From Sva-07 sp963716095 (GTDB taxonomy: Bacteria > Actinomycetota > Acidimicrobiia > Acidimicrobiales > Ilumatobacteraceae), in the NCBI GenBank assembly GCA_963716095.1, contig CAVQSV010000011.1, forward strand, positions 1-64,000: DNA of 64,000 nucleotides, written 5' to 3'. Under the pieces are notes generated by a model. It was not told the DNA's origin. It worked only from the letters and a program-made list of their open reading frames with translations, and did no database searches. The position numbers and the translations under genes are program-made. How positions within the stretch are numbered: position 1 is the first letter of the stretch; the number at the start of each line of letters is the position of its first letter. Positions 1-11,365 of this stretch are shown piece after piece.

Positions 1-2836
<2,836 letters not shown>

Positions 2837-2895
2837 TTGAACAGCTCGTGCTTGCTCTGGAGTCCTTGAGGGGGTCACCTCTCTTTGACAACTGA

Positions 2896-3012
<117 letters not shown>

Positions 3013-3117
3013 TTTCGATCGAGGAACGCACTGACCGGGTCTGCCGGCAGTGCGTTCTTCGCGTTTTCGGCGTCCGTTGCCCGCGTTGGGGCCCATCGAG
3101 CCGTAGCATGGCGACCC

Positions 3118-4188
3118 ATGTCTTCCGGCTCGAACTCCCGCCCACCGCGCCGCGACGACGCACGTCGAGACGGCTCCGGTCGCCCGGCCAGCAAGCCGGG
3201 CTCCTCGAATCGATCGGGTAAGCCGGGCTCCTCGAATCGATCGGGCAAGCCGGGTGGATCCAATCGTTCCGGCGGCGGATCCGGCGGGCGTGGTCGAGAC
3301 GATCGGGCTGGGAGTCGCGGCGATCAGCGAGGACGGCCGAAGCCGAAGCCGATGACCGAGGCCGAGCGCCGATCGAAGGCGGTGAAGGAACGTCGGGCCC
3401 CTCGGGCTCCGCAGGATCCCGAGGTCGAACGTCGCAAGATCGAATCGCGTACGACCGAGCAGTGGATCGACGAGGGGTCGGTGCGACGTGAAGCCACCGA
3501 TGCCGCCCGTCGCGCCTCGGCGAGTGACGCTCCGGCCTCCAAACGTCGGCCGCCGAAGCCGCTCGATCCCGAGGTCGCTGCAGAGTTGACCGATGCCCTC
3601 GGTTCCCAACGGGGGGCACGGCTGACCGAGCGGCTGGCGCAGGCATCGGAGGCGCTCGATCGCGAACGCTTCCAGGAGGCTCGCCGGATCGCCACCGCCA
3701 TCGCGAAGGAGGCGCCCTCGGTCGCCGCTGCCCACGAACTCGTCGGACTCGCCAGCTACCGCCTCGGCAAGTACAAACAGGCGGTGGCTGCGTTGCAAGC
3801 CGCCCAGGATCTCCATGCGAATCCTGCGCTGCTGCCAGTGATCGCCGACTGCCAGCGTGCTCAGGGCCGTTGGGTTGCGGTCGACGCCGTGTGGGGCGAG
3901 ATCAAAGACGCATCGCCGAGCCACGACATCATGGCCGAAGGGCGCATGGTCGCTGCCGGCGCGCTCGCCGACCAGGATGAACTTCGTGCTGCGCTCGCCG
4001 TGATGGAACCCGCCACCAAGCGACCCAAAGCCGTTCGCGACTTCCATCTCCGTCAGTGGTATGTGCTGGCCGACCTGTACGACCGACTGGGCGATCCGAT
4101 CAGTGCTCGCCGCTGGTTCACCACGATCCTCGAGTTCGACGACGACTTCGCCGACGTCCGCGATCGCCTTCGCAGCCTTGGCCGATAG
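3118..4188 (+). CDS. TPR-repeat protein with a low-complexity basic N-terminus
   Basis: This is a 356-residue protein of unknown specific function. Residues 1-80 are Gly/Ser/Arg/Lys-rich and disordered; a nine-residue unit (KPGSSNRSG and variants) occurs about three times, encoded by a 27-base tandem repeat around 3198-3260. The middle is charged. From about residue 165 to the end it is helical with TPR-like pairs (for example RLGKYKQAVAALQAAQDLHA and the closing LYDRLGDPISARRWFTTILE), ending in the DFADVRDRLRSLGR pattern common in short actinobacterial TPR proteins. TAGCAT lies 8 bases before the ATG, suggesting a leaderless start. It is the first gene after the rRNA operon and is followed 10 bases later by a Nudix gene. 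Confidence 0.85.
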   Translation: MSSGSNSRPPRRDDARRDGSGRPASKPGSSNRSGKPGSSNRSGKPGGSNRSGGGSGGRGRDDRAGSRGDQRGRPKPKPMTEAERRSKAVKERRAPRAPQDPEVERRKIESRTTEQWIDEGSVRREATDAARRASASDAPASKRRPPKPLDPEVAAELTDALGSQRGARLTERLAQASEALDRERFQEARRIATAIAKEAPSVAAAHELVGLASYRLGKYKQAVAALQAAQDLHANPALLPVIADCQRAQGRWVAVDAVWGEIKDASPSHDIMAEGRMVAAGALADQDELRAALAVMEPATKRPKAVRDFHLRQWYVLADLYDRLGDPISARRWFTTILEFDDDFADVRDRLRSLGR

Positions 4189-4198
4189 CGGGCACTCG

Positions 4199-4633
4199 AT
4201 GCCGAGCGCGAACTTCCGGGCCGGAGTGGTGGCGGTGGTCACCAACTCGCGTGGCGAGCTGCTCGCCTTCGAGCGCAGTGACGTCCCGGGTGCGTGGCAG
4301 CTTCCCCAAGGCGGCATCGACGTGGGGGAGACCCCGAGCGACGCTGCCTGGCGAGAACTGGGCGAAGAGACCGGCCTGGGCCCGCGCGACGTCGAACTGG
4401 TCGGCGAGCACCCGTCGTGGGTGGCCTACGAGTTCCCCGACCACGTGAGGTCCGAGGGCAAGCGTCTCGGCCAAGTGCAGCGCTGGTTCTTCTTCCGCGT
4501 GATCGACGACGATGTCACCCCAACGCCCGACGACATCGAATTCGTTGCCTGGCGCTGGGTCGAGCGGAGCTGGCTGATCGAGCAGGTCGTGAGCTTTCGC
4601 AGCGACGTGTATCGAGCCGTGTTGGCGTCGTGA
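4199..4633 (+). CDS. Nudix hydrolase, RppH-like RNA pyrophosphohydrolase
   Basis: A 144-residue single-domain Nudix protein. The full Nudix box GX5EX7REUXEEXGU is present at about residues 42-64, preceded by WQLPQGGIDVGE, the signature shared with RppH (which removes pyrophosphate from RNA 5' ends) and diadenosine polyphosphate hydrolases. The C-terminal half has the aromatic-rich RWFFFRV and FVAWRWVERSW segments seen in that subfamily. The ATG at 4199 is chosen because upstream codons in the same frame lie inside the TPR gene. The stop overlaps the GTG of rarA by four bases. Whether the substrate is RNA or a dinucleoside polyphosphate cannot be told from sequence. Confidence 0.85.
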   Translation: MPSANFRAGVVAVVTNSRGELLAFERSDVPGAWQLPQGGIDVGETPSDAAWRELGEETGLGPRDVELVGEHPSWVAYEFPDHVRSEGKRLGQVQRWFFFRVIDDDVTPTPDDIEFVAWRWVERSWLIEQVVSFRSDVYRAVLAS

Positions 4634-5940
4634 GCGACGACCTGTTCGCCGTCGCCGCCGAGGAACAGCGACGTGCCCGCGCACCGTTGGCGGCCAGGCT
4701 GCGCCCCCGTTCGATCGACGACGTGGTCGGCCAGGACCACTTGGTCGGCCCCGGCAAGCCGCTTCGCCGTCTGGTGGAGACCGACCGGCTGACCTCCGCC
4801 CTGCTGTGGGGTCCGCCCGGCACCGGCAAGACCACGCTTGCTCTGGCGGTCGCTGCGAGCACCGACCGCGCATTCGAGCAGCTCTCGGCGGTCAATGCCG
4901 GCGTCAAGGACGTCCGCGAAACGATCGAGCGGGCCAGGCAGCGCCTCGGGGAACGTGGCCAGGGCACGATCCTGTTCCTCGACGAGATCCATCGCTTCTC
5001 GAAGTCGCAACAGGATGCTCTGCTCCCAGCGGTCGAGGACGGGACGCTGACGCTGATCGGGGCGACGACGGAGAACCCCTTCTTCGAGGTGAACGCGCCG
5101 TTGCGCAGCCGTTCGACGTTGTTTCGTCTCGAACCACTCGACCGGGCCGCGATCGAAGTCCTGGCGCAACGTGGCCTCCAGGCCGAAGGGGCGACGGCCG
5201 ATGACGACGCGGTCGCACTGCTGATCGATCGTGCCGGCGGCGACGGGCGCCAGGTACTCACCGCACTCGAGGTGTCGTGTGCGCTGGCCGGGTACCGACA
5301 CGTCGAACTCGAACACGTCGAAGCAGCGCTGGGGACCACGGCGCTTCGCTACGGGCGCGACGACCACTACGACGTGGTCAGTGCATTCATCAAGTCGATG
5401 CGCGGGTCGGACCCGGATGCTGCGGTGTATTGGCTGGCCCGAATGCTCGAAGCCGGTGAGGACGCCCGCTTCATCGCCCGCCGCATGATCATCTTCGCCT
5501 CCGAAGACGTCGGCTTGGCCGACAGCGGCGCGCTGCAGGTGGCGGTGGCCGCTGCTCACGCACTCGAACACGTGGGGCTCCCGGAGGCGCAACTCAACCT
5601 GTCGCAGGCAGCGATCTACCTCGCCACGGCACCGAAGAGCAATCGCAGCGCACTGGCGATCTGGAACGCACGATCGGACGTGCGCGACGGCGCCGTCGGC
5701 GAAGTTCCCGCGCACCTCCGCGATGCGCACTATCAGGGGGCCGAGACGCTGGGCCATGGAGCGGGCTACGACTATCCTCACGACCATGCGTCGGGAACCG
5801 TGCAACAGCAGTATCTGCCCGACTCGCTGCAGCATCGCCACTGGTACGAGCCCGGCGTCCACGGTGACGAAGCTTCGATCGGGAAGCGAATGAGCCAGCG
5901 CCGCAACGACACCACCGATCGGTCCGGGGCGCCTGAATGA
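4630..5940 (+). CDS. rarA: Replication-associated recombination protein A (RarA/MgsA AAA+ ATPase)
   Basis: A 436-residue AAA+ ATPase of the clamp-loader group that acts at stalled replication forks. The N-terminal PLAARLRPRSIDDVVGQDHL is typical of RarA. Walker A GPPGTGKTT is at about residue 59, Walker B FLDEIHRF follows, and sensor GATTENPFFEVN with the arginine-finger region PLRSRS comes next. The C-terminal tetramerisation domain contains KSMRGSDPDAAVYWLARML and later YDYPHDH, both RarA hallmarks. The start is GTG in a GTGA overlap with the Nudix stop. Length fits the family (about 430-450). The stop overlaps the ATG of the next gene. Confidence 0.95.
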   Translation: MSDDLFAVAAEEQRRARAPLAARLRPRSIDDVVGQDHLVGPGKPLRRLVETDRLTSALLWGPPGTGKTTLALAVAASTDRAFEQLSAVNAGVKDVRETIERARQRLGERGQGTILFLDEIHRFSKSQQDALLPAVEDGTLTLIGATTENPFFEVNAPLRSRSTLFRLEPLDRAAIEVLAQRGLQAEGATADDDAVALLIDRAGGDGRQVLTALEVSCALAGYRHVELEHVEAALGTTALRYGRDDHYDVVSAFIKSMRGSDPDAAVYWLARMLEAGEDARFIARRMIIFASEDVGLADSGALQVAVAAAHALEHVGLPEAQLNLSQAAIYLATAPKSNRSALAIWNARSDVRDGAVGEVPAHLRDAHYQGAETLGHGAGYDYPHDHASGTVQQQYLPDSLQHRHWYEPGVHGDEASIGKRMSQRRNDTTDRSGAPE

Positions 5941-6389
5941 CCGCCGCAGAACTGGTCCTCATCGTCGCAGCTGTGCTCTGCTCGATCGGCTTCGCGGCAT
6001 TGATCGTGGTGCTGATGCGAGTTCTCGACACGCTGCGCGACGTCCGGCGTGAAGTCGACCAACTCCGGATGGAGACCACGCCACTCATCCGCGAGCTCCT
6101 CGACACCACCGACGAGGCTCGCGCCACCGTCGACGAGGCTCGCGCCGACCTCGAACGATTCGACCGCGTGCTGGGCTCGGCCGAGGCCATCGGCGATGCC
6201 GTCGGCGGCCGGGTCGCTCGAACCAGTTTCTCGTCGCCGATGATCAAGGCAGCGGGGTTCGCCCGCGGGACGTCACGAACCATTTCGCGCCTGCGTGGCG
6301 CACCGAAGAGCTCGTCGATCGGCCCGGTCGCCGTCGAACCCATACAGATCGAGTCTGCGGACACATCACAACGGAGCAAGCGCGCATGA
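5937..6389 (+). CDS. DUF948-type membrane-anchored protein
   Basis: A 150-residue protein with one N-terminal transmembrane helix (LVLIVAAVLCSIGFAALIVV), followed by a charged helical segment (about residues 30-85) containing a repeated DEARATVDEARADLE pattern, then a poorly ordered basic tail. This is the architecture of the DUF948 proteins found after rarA in many actinobacteria, usually upstream of alaS. Here alaS does not follow. ATGA overlaps link it to rarA upstream and to the next gene downstream, so it is part of one transcript. Function is unknown; a structural envelope role is only a guess. Confidence 0.8.
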   Translation: MTAAELVLIVAAVLCSIGFAALIVVLMRVLDTLRDVRREVDQLRMETTPLIRELLDTTDEARATVDEARADLERFDRVLGSAEAIGDAVGGRVARTSFSSPMIKAAGFARGTSRTISRLRGAPKSSSIGPVAVEPIQIESADTSQRSKRA

Positions 6390-6736
6390 TGAAGCGGGTC
6401 ACCTGGTTCGCCGGCGGAGTCGTCGCCGGCCTCGCATCGGCGAGCTACGCCAAGAAGAAGGTCAAGGAGACCGCCTCGCAGATCGCGCCGGCCCAGATCG
6501 CCAAGTCGGCCGTCGGCACGGTGAAGGCCAAGACGTCGGTGGTCACCGATGCGTTCCGCGAAGGGCGCGAGGTGATGAAGCACACCGAGGACGAACTCCG
6601 TGCGCGTCGCGAAGGCCGGCTGACCTCGCTCGACGAACACGTGGCGCCCGACGACCGGGTGTATGTCGACGGTGTTCCGGTCGACAGCGGTCGGGTCATC
6701 GTGATGCGTCCCAAGGAGAACAAGGCGCGCCGATGA
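6386..6736 (+). CDS. YtxH-like small protein
   Basis: A 116-residue protein whose N-terminus (RVTWFAGGVVAGLASASYA) is a short hydrophobic helix followed by a Lys-rich amphipathic stretch, resembling YtxH/general-stress-type proteins. The C-terminal 40 residues end in RVIVMRPKENKARR. It is the usual companion of the DUF948 gene in this actinobacterial operon and is translationally coupled at both ends (ATGA overlaps at 6386 and 6733). No catalytic motif is visible and no function is assigned. Confidence 0.75.
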   Translation: MMKRVTWFAGGVVAGLASASYAKKKVKETASQIAPAQIAKSAVGTVKAKTSVVTDAFREGREVMKHTEDELRARREGRLTSLDEHVAPDDRVYVDGVPVDSGRVIVMRPKENKARR

Positions 6737-8154
6737 CCTCGCCGCTGGTCGAGCGGTTGCGTTCACGCCTGCGCCCCGATCAGGTTCGCGACGCGGCCGC
6801 GGAACTCCACCTGTACCGCCACGACGCGTCCAACTTGTCGGGGCAGCCGGCGGTCGTGTGCTTTGCCGAGTCCACCGCGGACGTGCAGGAAGTCGTGCGA
6901 GCAGCCAACGACTTCCGCGTGCCGTTTGTTGCCCGCGGGTCGGGCACCGGATTGGCCGGGGGAGCGGTTCCCGCTCCCGGATCGATCGTGATCTCGACGT
7001 CGAAGATGAATCGGATCCTGTCGGTCGATGCGGTGAACCGGCAAGCGTGGGTCGAGCCCGGGGTGTTGAACCTCGACCTGTCGAAACAGATCGCCCACCT
7101 CGGTGTGCACTTCGCCCCCGACCCGAGCAGCCAGCAGACCTGCTCGATCGGTGGCAACGTGGCGAACAACTCCGGTGGTCCCCACTGTTTGGCCGACGGC
7201 GTCACCAGCGCCCACATCTTCGCCGTCGAGGCGGTCCTTCCCGACGGCTCGGTCGCCGTGCTCGGCGGGGAGGAACCCGAGCCCGATGGCTACGACCTAC
7301 GCGGGGCGTTCGTCGGCAGCGAGGGCATGTTCGGTGTGGCCACCAGGGTGTGCGTGAAGCTGATGCAGAATCCGCCGGATGTCGCCACGATGCTGCTCGA
7401 CTTCGGCGACGTCGCCGACGGTGCCCAGCTCGTCAGCGACATCATTGCAGCGGGGATCGTGCCCGCCGCCGTCGAGATGATGGACCAGCTGTGTCTGCAG
7501 GCGGTCGAGGAGTTCATCCACGCCGGTCTCCCCGTCGATCAGGCCGCAGCGCTGCTGATCGAAGTGGTCGGCCTGCCGGCCACCGTCGCCGCCCAGATCG
7601 AGCACATCCGCGAACTGGCCGCTGCACGTCATGTCGGAACCGTTCGGGTCGCGGCCGACGATGCGGAGCGGGCGCTGCTGTGGAAGGGACGCAAGTCGGC
7701 GTTCGGTGCGATCGCCCGGATCAAGCCGAACTACTACCTGCACGACACGGTCGTGCCGCGCCACAAACTCCCCGAAGTGCTCGCGCAGGTCTACGACATC
7801 GCCCGACGTCACGATCTCCTGGTGCTCAACGTGTTCCACGCCGGTGACGGCAATCTTCACCCGCTGCTGGTGTACGACGCTCGCGAGCCCGGTGTGTCCG
7901 AACGCGTACATGCAGCCGGCGACGAGATCGTACGCGTGTCGGTTGCAGCGGGCGGTGTGCTCAGTGGCGAGCACGGAATCGGTCTCGAGAAGCGCGACCT
8001 CATGCCGCTGATGTTCTCCGAGGTCGACCTGGCTGCTCAGGGTGATCTGCGCCGGGCGTTCGATCCCGAGTTGCTGTCGAACCCCGACAAGGTCCTCCCG
8101 AGCCCGGCGACCTGCGGCGACGTGCACAGCGTCCCCGACGGCGCGTGGGTGTGA
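6733..8154 (+). CDS. glcD: FAD-linked oxidase, glycolate oxidase GlcD-like subunit
   Basis: A 473-residue flavoprotein of the vanillyl-alcohol-oxidase fold. The FAD PP-loop region VPFVARGSGTGLAGGAVP is at about residues 58-75, and GGNVANNSGGPHCLADGVTS follows. The C-terminal metal-binding segments VFHAGDGNLHP and SGEHGIGLEKRDLM are the GlcD/D-lactate dehydrogenase hallmarks. In glycolate oxidase this subunit oxidises a 2-hydroxyacid to a 2-oxoacid and passes electrons to GlcF. The next gene is GlcE-like, and a GlcF-like gene lies 4.2 kb downstream. Start ATG overlaps the preceding stop. The substrate could be glycolate or lactate. Confidence 0.9.
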   Translation: MTSPLVERLRSRLRPDQVRDAAAELHLYRHDASNLSGQPAVVCFAESTADVQEVVRAANDFRVPFVARGSGTGLAGGAVPAPGSIVISTSKMNRILSVDAVNRQAWVEPGVLNLDLSKQIAHLGVHFAPDPSSQQTCSIGGNVANNSGGPHCLADGVTSAHIFAVEAVLPDGSVAVLGGEEPEPDGYDLRGAFVGSEGMFGVATRVCVKLMQNPPDVATMLLDFGDVADGAQLVSDIIAAGIVPAAVEMMDQLCLQAVEEFIHAGLPVDQAAALLIEVVGLPATVAAQIEHIRELAAARHVGTVRVAADDAERALLWKGRKSAFGAIARIKPNYYLHDTVVPRHKLPEVLAQVYDIARRHDLLVLNVFHAGDGNLHPLLVYDAREPGVSERVHAAGDEIVRVSVAAGGVLSGEHGIGLEKRDLMPLMFSEVDLAAQGDLRRAFDPELLSNPDKVLPSPATCGDVHSVPDGAWV

Positions 8155-9041
8155 GCACCGAACTCGAGGCGAAGGTCGCAGCCTTCGCCGACGAAGTCGG
8201 TGATTCGGGACCGGTCTGCGTGGTCGGTCTCGGGACGCGTGGGGGTGCAGTCGACGGGGTGCGTGCGGTGTCGGCGCCGGTCGGCATCGACTGGATCGAA
8301 CCGGCTGAGATGACGATGCGCTGTGGCGCCGGCACGCCGGCGGCCGAGGTCGCTGCAGCACTTGCCGAACACGGCCAATGCGTCGCCATGCCGTCGAGCG
8401 GCACCGTCGGCGGCGCCCTCTCCGTGGGCCAGAGCGGTCTGCGACGTCTCGGCTGGGGTCCGGTACGCGACACGCTCCTGCAGGTTCGGTACGTGTCGGC
8501 GGCTGGTGAGGTCGTGAAGGGCGGCGGCCCCACCGTGAAGAACGTCAGCGGCTTCGACCTCTGCCGTCTCATCGTCGGGTCGCGAGGTACCTTGGGCTTC
8601 ATCGGTGACGTCATCCTGCGGACGCGTCCGCTGCCGACGTCCGAGCGTTGGTTCTCCAGCACAGCCGACCCCTGGGACCTCGCGGTCGGGCTGTATCGGC
8701 CGACGTCGGTGCTGTGGAACGGTACGACGACGTGGGTGCTGCTCGAGGGTCACCCTGACGATGTCGCCGAGCAGGTTCGGCGGTTCGAACTCGATCCGGT
8801 TGCGGGGCCGCCGGACTTGCCGTCGCATCGGTGGTCGCTGCCGCCGGCGGCGCTGGTCGACCTTCCTCGCAACGGAGATCCGTTCGTCGCCGAGATCGGG
8901 GTGGGCGTGGTCCACCACAGCCGCAAGGCGAGCGAGCGCGCAGTCGACCCGGTCGTCGCGGCCATGAACGCCAGGATCAAGGCCGAGTTCGACCCGTCGG
9001 GGCGACTGAACCCGGGCATCGATCCTCTGTCGAGCCACTGA
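8151..9041 (+). CDS. glcE: FAD-binding protein, GlcE-like subunit
   Basis: A protein of about 296 residues related to the N-terminal FAD-binding half of GlcD. It contains AMPSSGTVGGALSVGQSG and VKNVSGFDLCRLIVGSRGTL, both characteristic of GlcE, and a short C-terminal part ending in FDPSGRLNPG. GlcE pairs with GlcD and GlcF in glycolate oxidase. The chosen start is the GTG at 8151 (GTGA overlap with glcD); an in-frame GTG two codons earlier (8145) is equally possible. It is the second gene of a glcD-glcE pair that lacks glcF directly downstream. Confidence 0.85.
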   Translation: MSTELEAKVAAFADEVGDSGPVCVVGLGTRGGAVDGVRAVSAPVGIDWIEPAEMTMRCGAGTPAAEVAAALAEHGQCVAMPSSGTVGGALSVGQSGLRRLGWGPVRDTLLQVRYVSAAGEVVKGGGPTVKNVSGFDLCRLIVGSRGTLGFIGDVILRTRPLPTSERWFSSTADPWDLAVGLYRPTSVLWNGTTTWVLLEGHPDDVAEQVRRFELDPVAGPPDLPSHRWSLPPAALVDLPRNGDPFVAEIGVGVVHHSRKASERAVDPVVAAMNARIKAEFDPSGRLNPGIDPLSSH

Positions 9042-9043
9042 TC

Positions 9044-9943
9044 GTGGGCGTCGACGCAGCGCGCGCGTATGTCGATGTGCCGATCACCGACCTCTCCGCA
9101 GCGACGCACGCAGCGCGCACAGCAGCGGAGCACTGGGGATTGGGTCGGCCCGTGCTGCTCCGCCACGGTATGAACGCGATCTTCGCAAGTGGCGACGTGG
9201 TGCTCCGGGTAGCGACCCCGAGCGTGCCGGCGGGCGCTTCGATCGAGCTTGCCGAGCTCCTCGCCCGAGAGGGAATCCGGGTACCCGCGCCGCGCCGCAC
9301 CGACGTCGTCGTCGATGGGCCGATGAGCGTGACGGCGTGGGAGCGCGTGCGCGAGTCGGATGCCCCGATCGACTGGGTCGAAGTCGGCGCCATGGTGCAT
9401 CAGGTGCATGCCCTCGATCACCGACAGTTGCCGTCGTCGATTCCGGTGCCATCGCCGTCGGTGCTGCCGTGGTGGGACTTCGACGCACTCGTCGAGCGAG
9501 CCGGTGATGCGCTCGACGGTGCAGCGCTGGATGGTCTGACTGCTGCGGTGGATCGCCATCGTGGCTGGGACCGATTCAGCGACACGGTGCTGTGCCATGG
9601 CGACCTGCATCCTGGCAACGTGATGATGAGCCCGGAAGGGCCCGTGCTGCTCGACTGGGACCTGCTGTGTCGAGCGCCAGCCGGATGGGACCACGGCCCG
9701 CTGATGACGTTGCACGATCGCTGGGGCGGCGATGCCGACGTCTACCCGGCATTCGCCGATGGATACGGACGGTCATTCCTCCACGTTCCCTCGGCCCTCG
9801 CGTTCGCCGAGCTGCGGCTGGTGGCAGCCACGCTGATGCGAGTGATCGCTGGGCTCAGCAGTCCTGAAGCACGCCCCGAGGCCGAGCGCCGACTGCGATT
9901 CTGGCGTGGCGAGGCAGACGCACCGACGTGGGCAGCGCAGTAG
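9044..9943 (+). CDS. Aminoglycoside-phosphotransferase-fold kinase (APH family)
   Basis: A 299-residue protein kinase-like small-molecule kinase. The catalytic loop VLCHGDLHPGNVMM (about residue 184) with the HGDLHPxN motif and the metal-binding LLDWDLLCRAP segment match the APH/choline kinase superfamily. The N-terminal half has the nucleotide-binding beta-strands. The family includes antibiotic kinases, homoserine kinases and many of unknown substrate, and no feature picks a substrate here. GTG at 9044 is the first start after the GlcE stop (2 bases away). The following gene is on the other strand with its stop 17 bases away. Confidence 0.8.
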   Translation: MGVDAARAYVDVPITDLSAATHAARTAAEHWGLGRPVLLRHGMNAIFASGDVVLRVATPSVPAGASIELAELLAREGIRVPAPRRTDVVVDGPMSVTAWERVRESDAPIDWVEVGAMVHQVHALDHRQLPSSIPVPSPSVLPWWDFDALVERAGDALDGAALDGLTAAVDRHRGWDRFSDTVLCHGDLHPGNVMMSPEGPVLLDWDLLCRAPAGWDHGPLMTLHDRWGGDADVYPAFADGYGRSFLHVPSALAFAELRLVAATLMRVIAGLSSPEARPEAERRLRFWRGEADAPTWAAQ

Positions 9944-9959
9944 GGGCGGCTGTCGCGCC

Positions 9960-11348
9960 CTACATGAACTTGCGGATGATCTTCTGCTTGGTGCTGGTGT
10001 AGGGCGGATACATCAGCGCCGGGTCGGGGCGGGTCGGCTTGTCGAGCACCGCCTTGAAGTGGCTGAAGGTGTCGAACCCCGGCTTGCCGTGATACGAACC
10101 CATGCCGCTCTCGCCGACCCCACCGAACGGCAGATCGGGTACAGCGAGGTGGAGTACCGCATGGTTCAGCGTGACCCCACCGGCTGAGGTGTTGGCAACG
10201 ATGTGCTCGAGCGTGTCCTGTTCGCTGCTGAATGCGTACAACGCCAACGGCTTCTCTCGGTCGTTCACGAAACGGATTGCCTCGTCGACATCTCCGACTG
10301 CGAGCACCGGCAGGATCGGACCGAAGATCTCGTCGTCCATCACGGCGGCGTCGGGCTTGACGCCCGAGAGGACCGTGGGCGCCAGATAGCGGCTCCCTCG
10401 GTCGCCGGTACCACCGAAGACCGTGGCATCGAAGCCGCCGTCGCCGAGCAGCTTCATCAGGCGATCGTGATGACGTTCGTTGACGATGCGGGCGTAGTCG
10501 TCGGACTGGCGCGGGTCGTCGCCGTAGAACGCTGTCACCGCATCGGCCAGCTTGCTCAGCAGTTCGTCCTCGACGACGTCCTCGACCAGGACGTAGTCGG
10601 GCGCCACGCAGGTCTGGCCCGCATTGAGGAACTTCGCCCACGCAATGCGCTTGGCGGCGACGTCGATGTTCGCATCTGCGGCGACGATCGCCGGGCTCTT
10701 GCCGCCCAGTTCGAGGGTGACCGGTGTGAGGTGTTCGGCCGCAGCGCGCATCACCACGCGGCCGACCTTGCCGTTGCCGGTGTAGAAGATGTGGTCGAAG
10801 CGTTCCTGCAGCAGCGCCGTGGTCTCGTCGACGGCGCCGGTGACGACCGCAACCGTGGACGTGTCGAAGTACCTGGGGACGAGTTCCTCGACCAGCGCAG
10901 CCACCGAGGGGGTGACCTCGGACGGCTTCAGCACCGCCGTGTTGCCAGCTGCCAGTGCCGGGACGAGTGGAGCGAACAGCAACTGGACCGGGTAGTTCCA
11001 CGGGGCGATGATGCAGACCGTGCCGAGCGGCTCGGGCCGCAGCGTCGCCTTGCCGGGCTTGAACGTCAGTGGCACCTTCACCTTCTCGGGCTTGGTCCAC
11101 GAATCGAGGTGCTTCAGGGTGTGGTCGATCTCGTTGACCGTGAACGCGATCTCGGTCGTATAGGCCTCGATGCGCGGCTTGCCGACGTCGGCGACGAGCG
11201 CGTCGATGAGTCGGTCCTCCTCCTCGACGAACAGGTCACGCAGCCGCTTCAGTTGGATGCGGCGGGACTCGACGTCGCGCAGCACGCCGGCTCGAAATCC
11301 GGCCTGGAGGTCCTGGACGATGTCGGGGATGCGGTCGACGGGAGTCAT
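9960..11348 (-). CDS. Aldehyde dehydrogenase (class 3 type)
   Basis: A 462-residue NAD(P)-dependent aldehyde dehydrogenase. Motifs include APWNYPVQLLFAPLVPALAAGN (segments of it, about residue 110), the catalytic ELGGKSPAIV (general-base Glu) and NAGQTCVAPDYVLV (catalytic Cys), and the closing PFGGVGESGMGSYHGKPGFD. The Cys context and the length without an N-terminal extension place it with fatty-aldehyde/class 3 enzymes. Upstream, TAACCT sits 6 bases before the ATG (11355-11360 on the minus strand), suggesting leaderless transcription. It is convergent with the kinase gene. Confidence 0.92.
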   Translation of the reverse strand: MTPVDRIPDIVQDLQAGFRAGVLRDVESRRIQLKRLRDLFVEEEDRLIDALVADVGKPRIEAYTTEIAFTVNEIDHTLKHLDSWTKPEKVKVPLTFKPGKATLRPEPLGTVCIIAPWNYPVQLLFAPLVPALAAGNTAVLKPSEVTPSVAALVEELVPRYFDTSTVAVVTGAVDETTALLQERFDHIFYTGNGKVGRVVMRAAAEHLTPVTLELGGKSPAIVAADANIDVAAKRIAWAKFLNAGQTCVAPDYVLVEDVVEDELLSKLADAVTAFYGDDPRQSDDYARIVNERHHDRLMKLLGDGGFDATVFGGTGDRGSRYLAPTVLSGVKPDAAVMDDEIFGPILPVLAVGDVDEAIRFVNDREKPLALYAFSSEQDTLEHIVANTSAGGVTLNHAVLHLAVPDLPFGGVGESGMGSYHGKPGFDTFSHFKAVLDKPTRPDPALMYPPYTSTKQKIIRKFM

Positions 11349-11365
11349 CCGGCCAGGTTAGGTCG

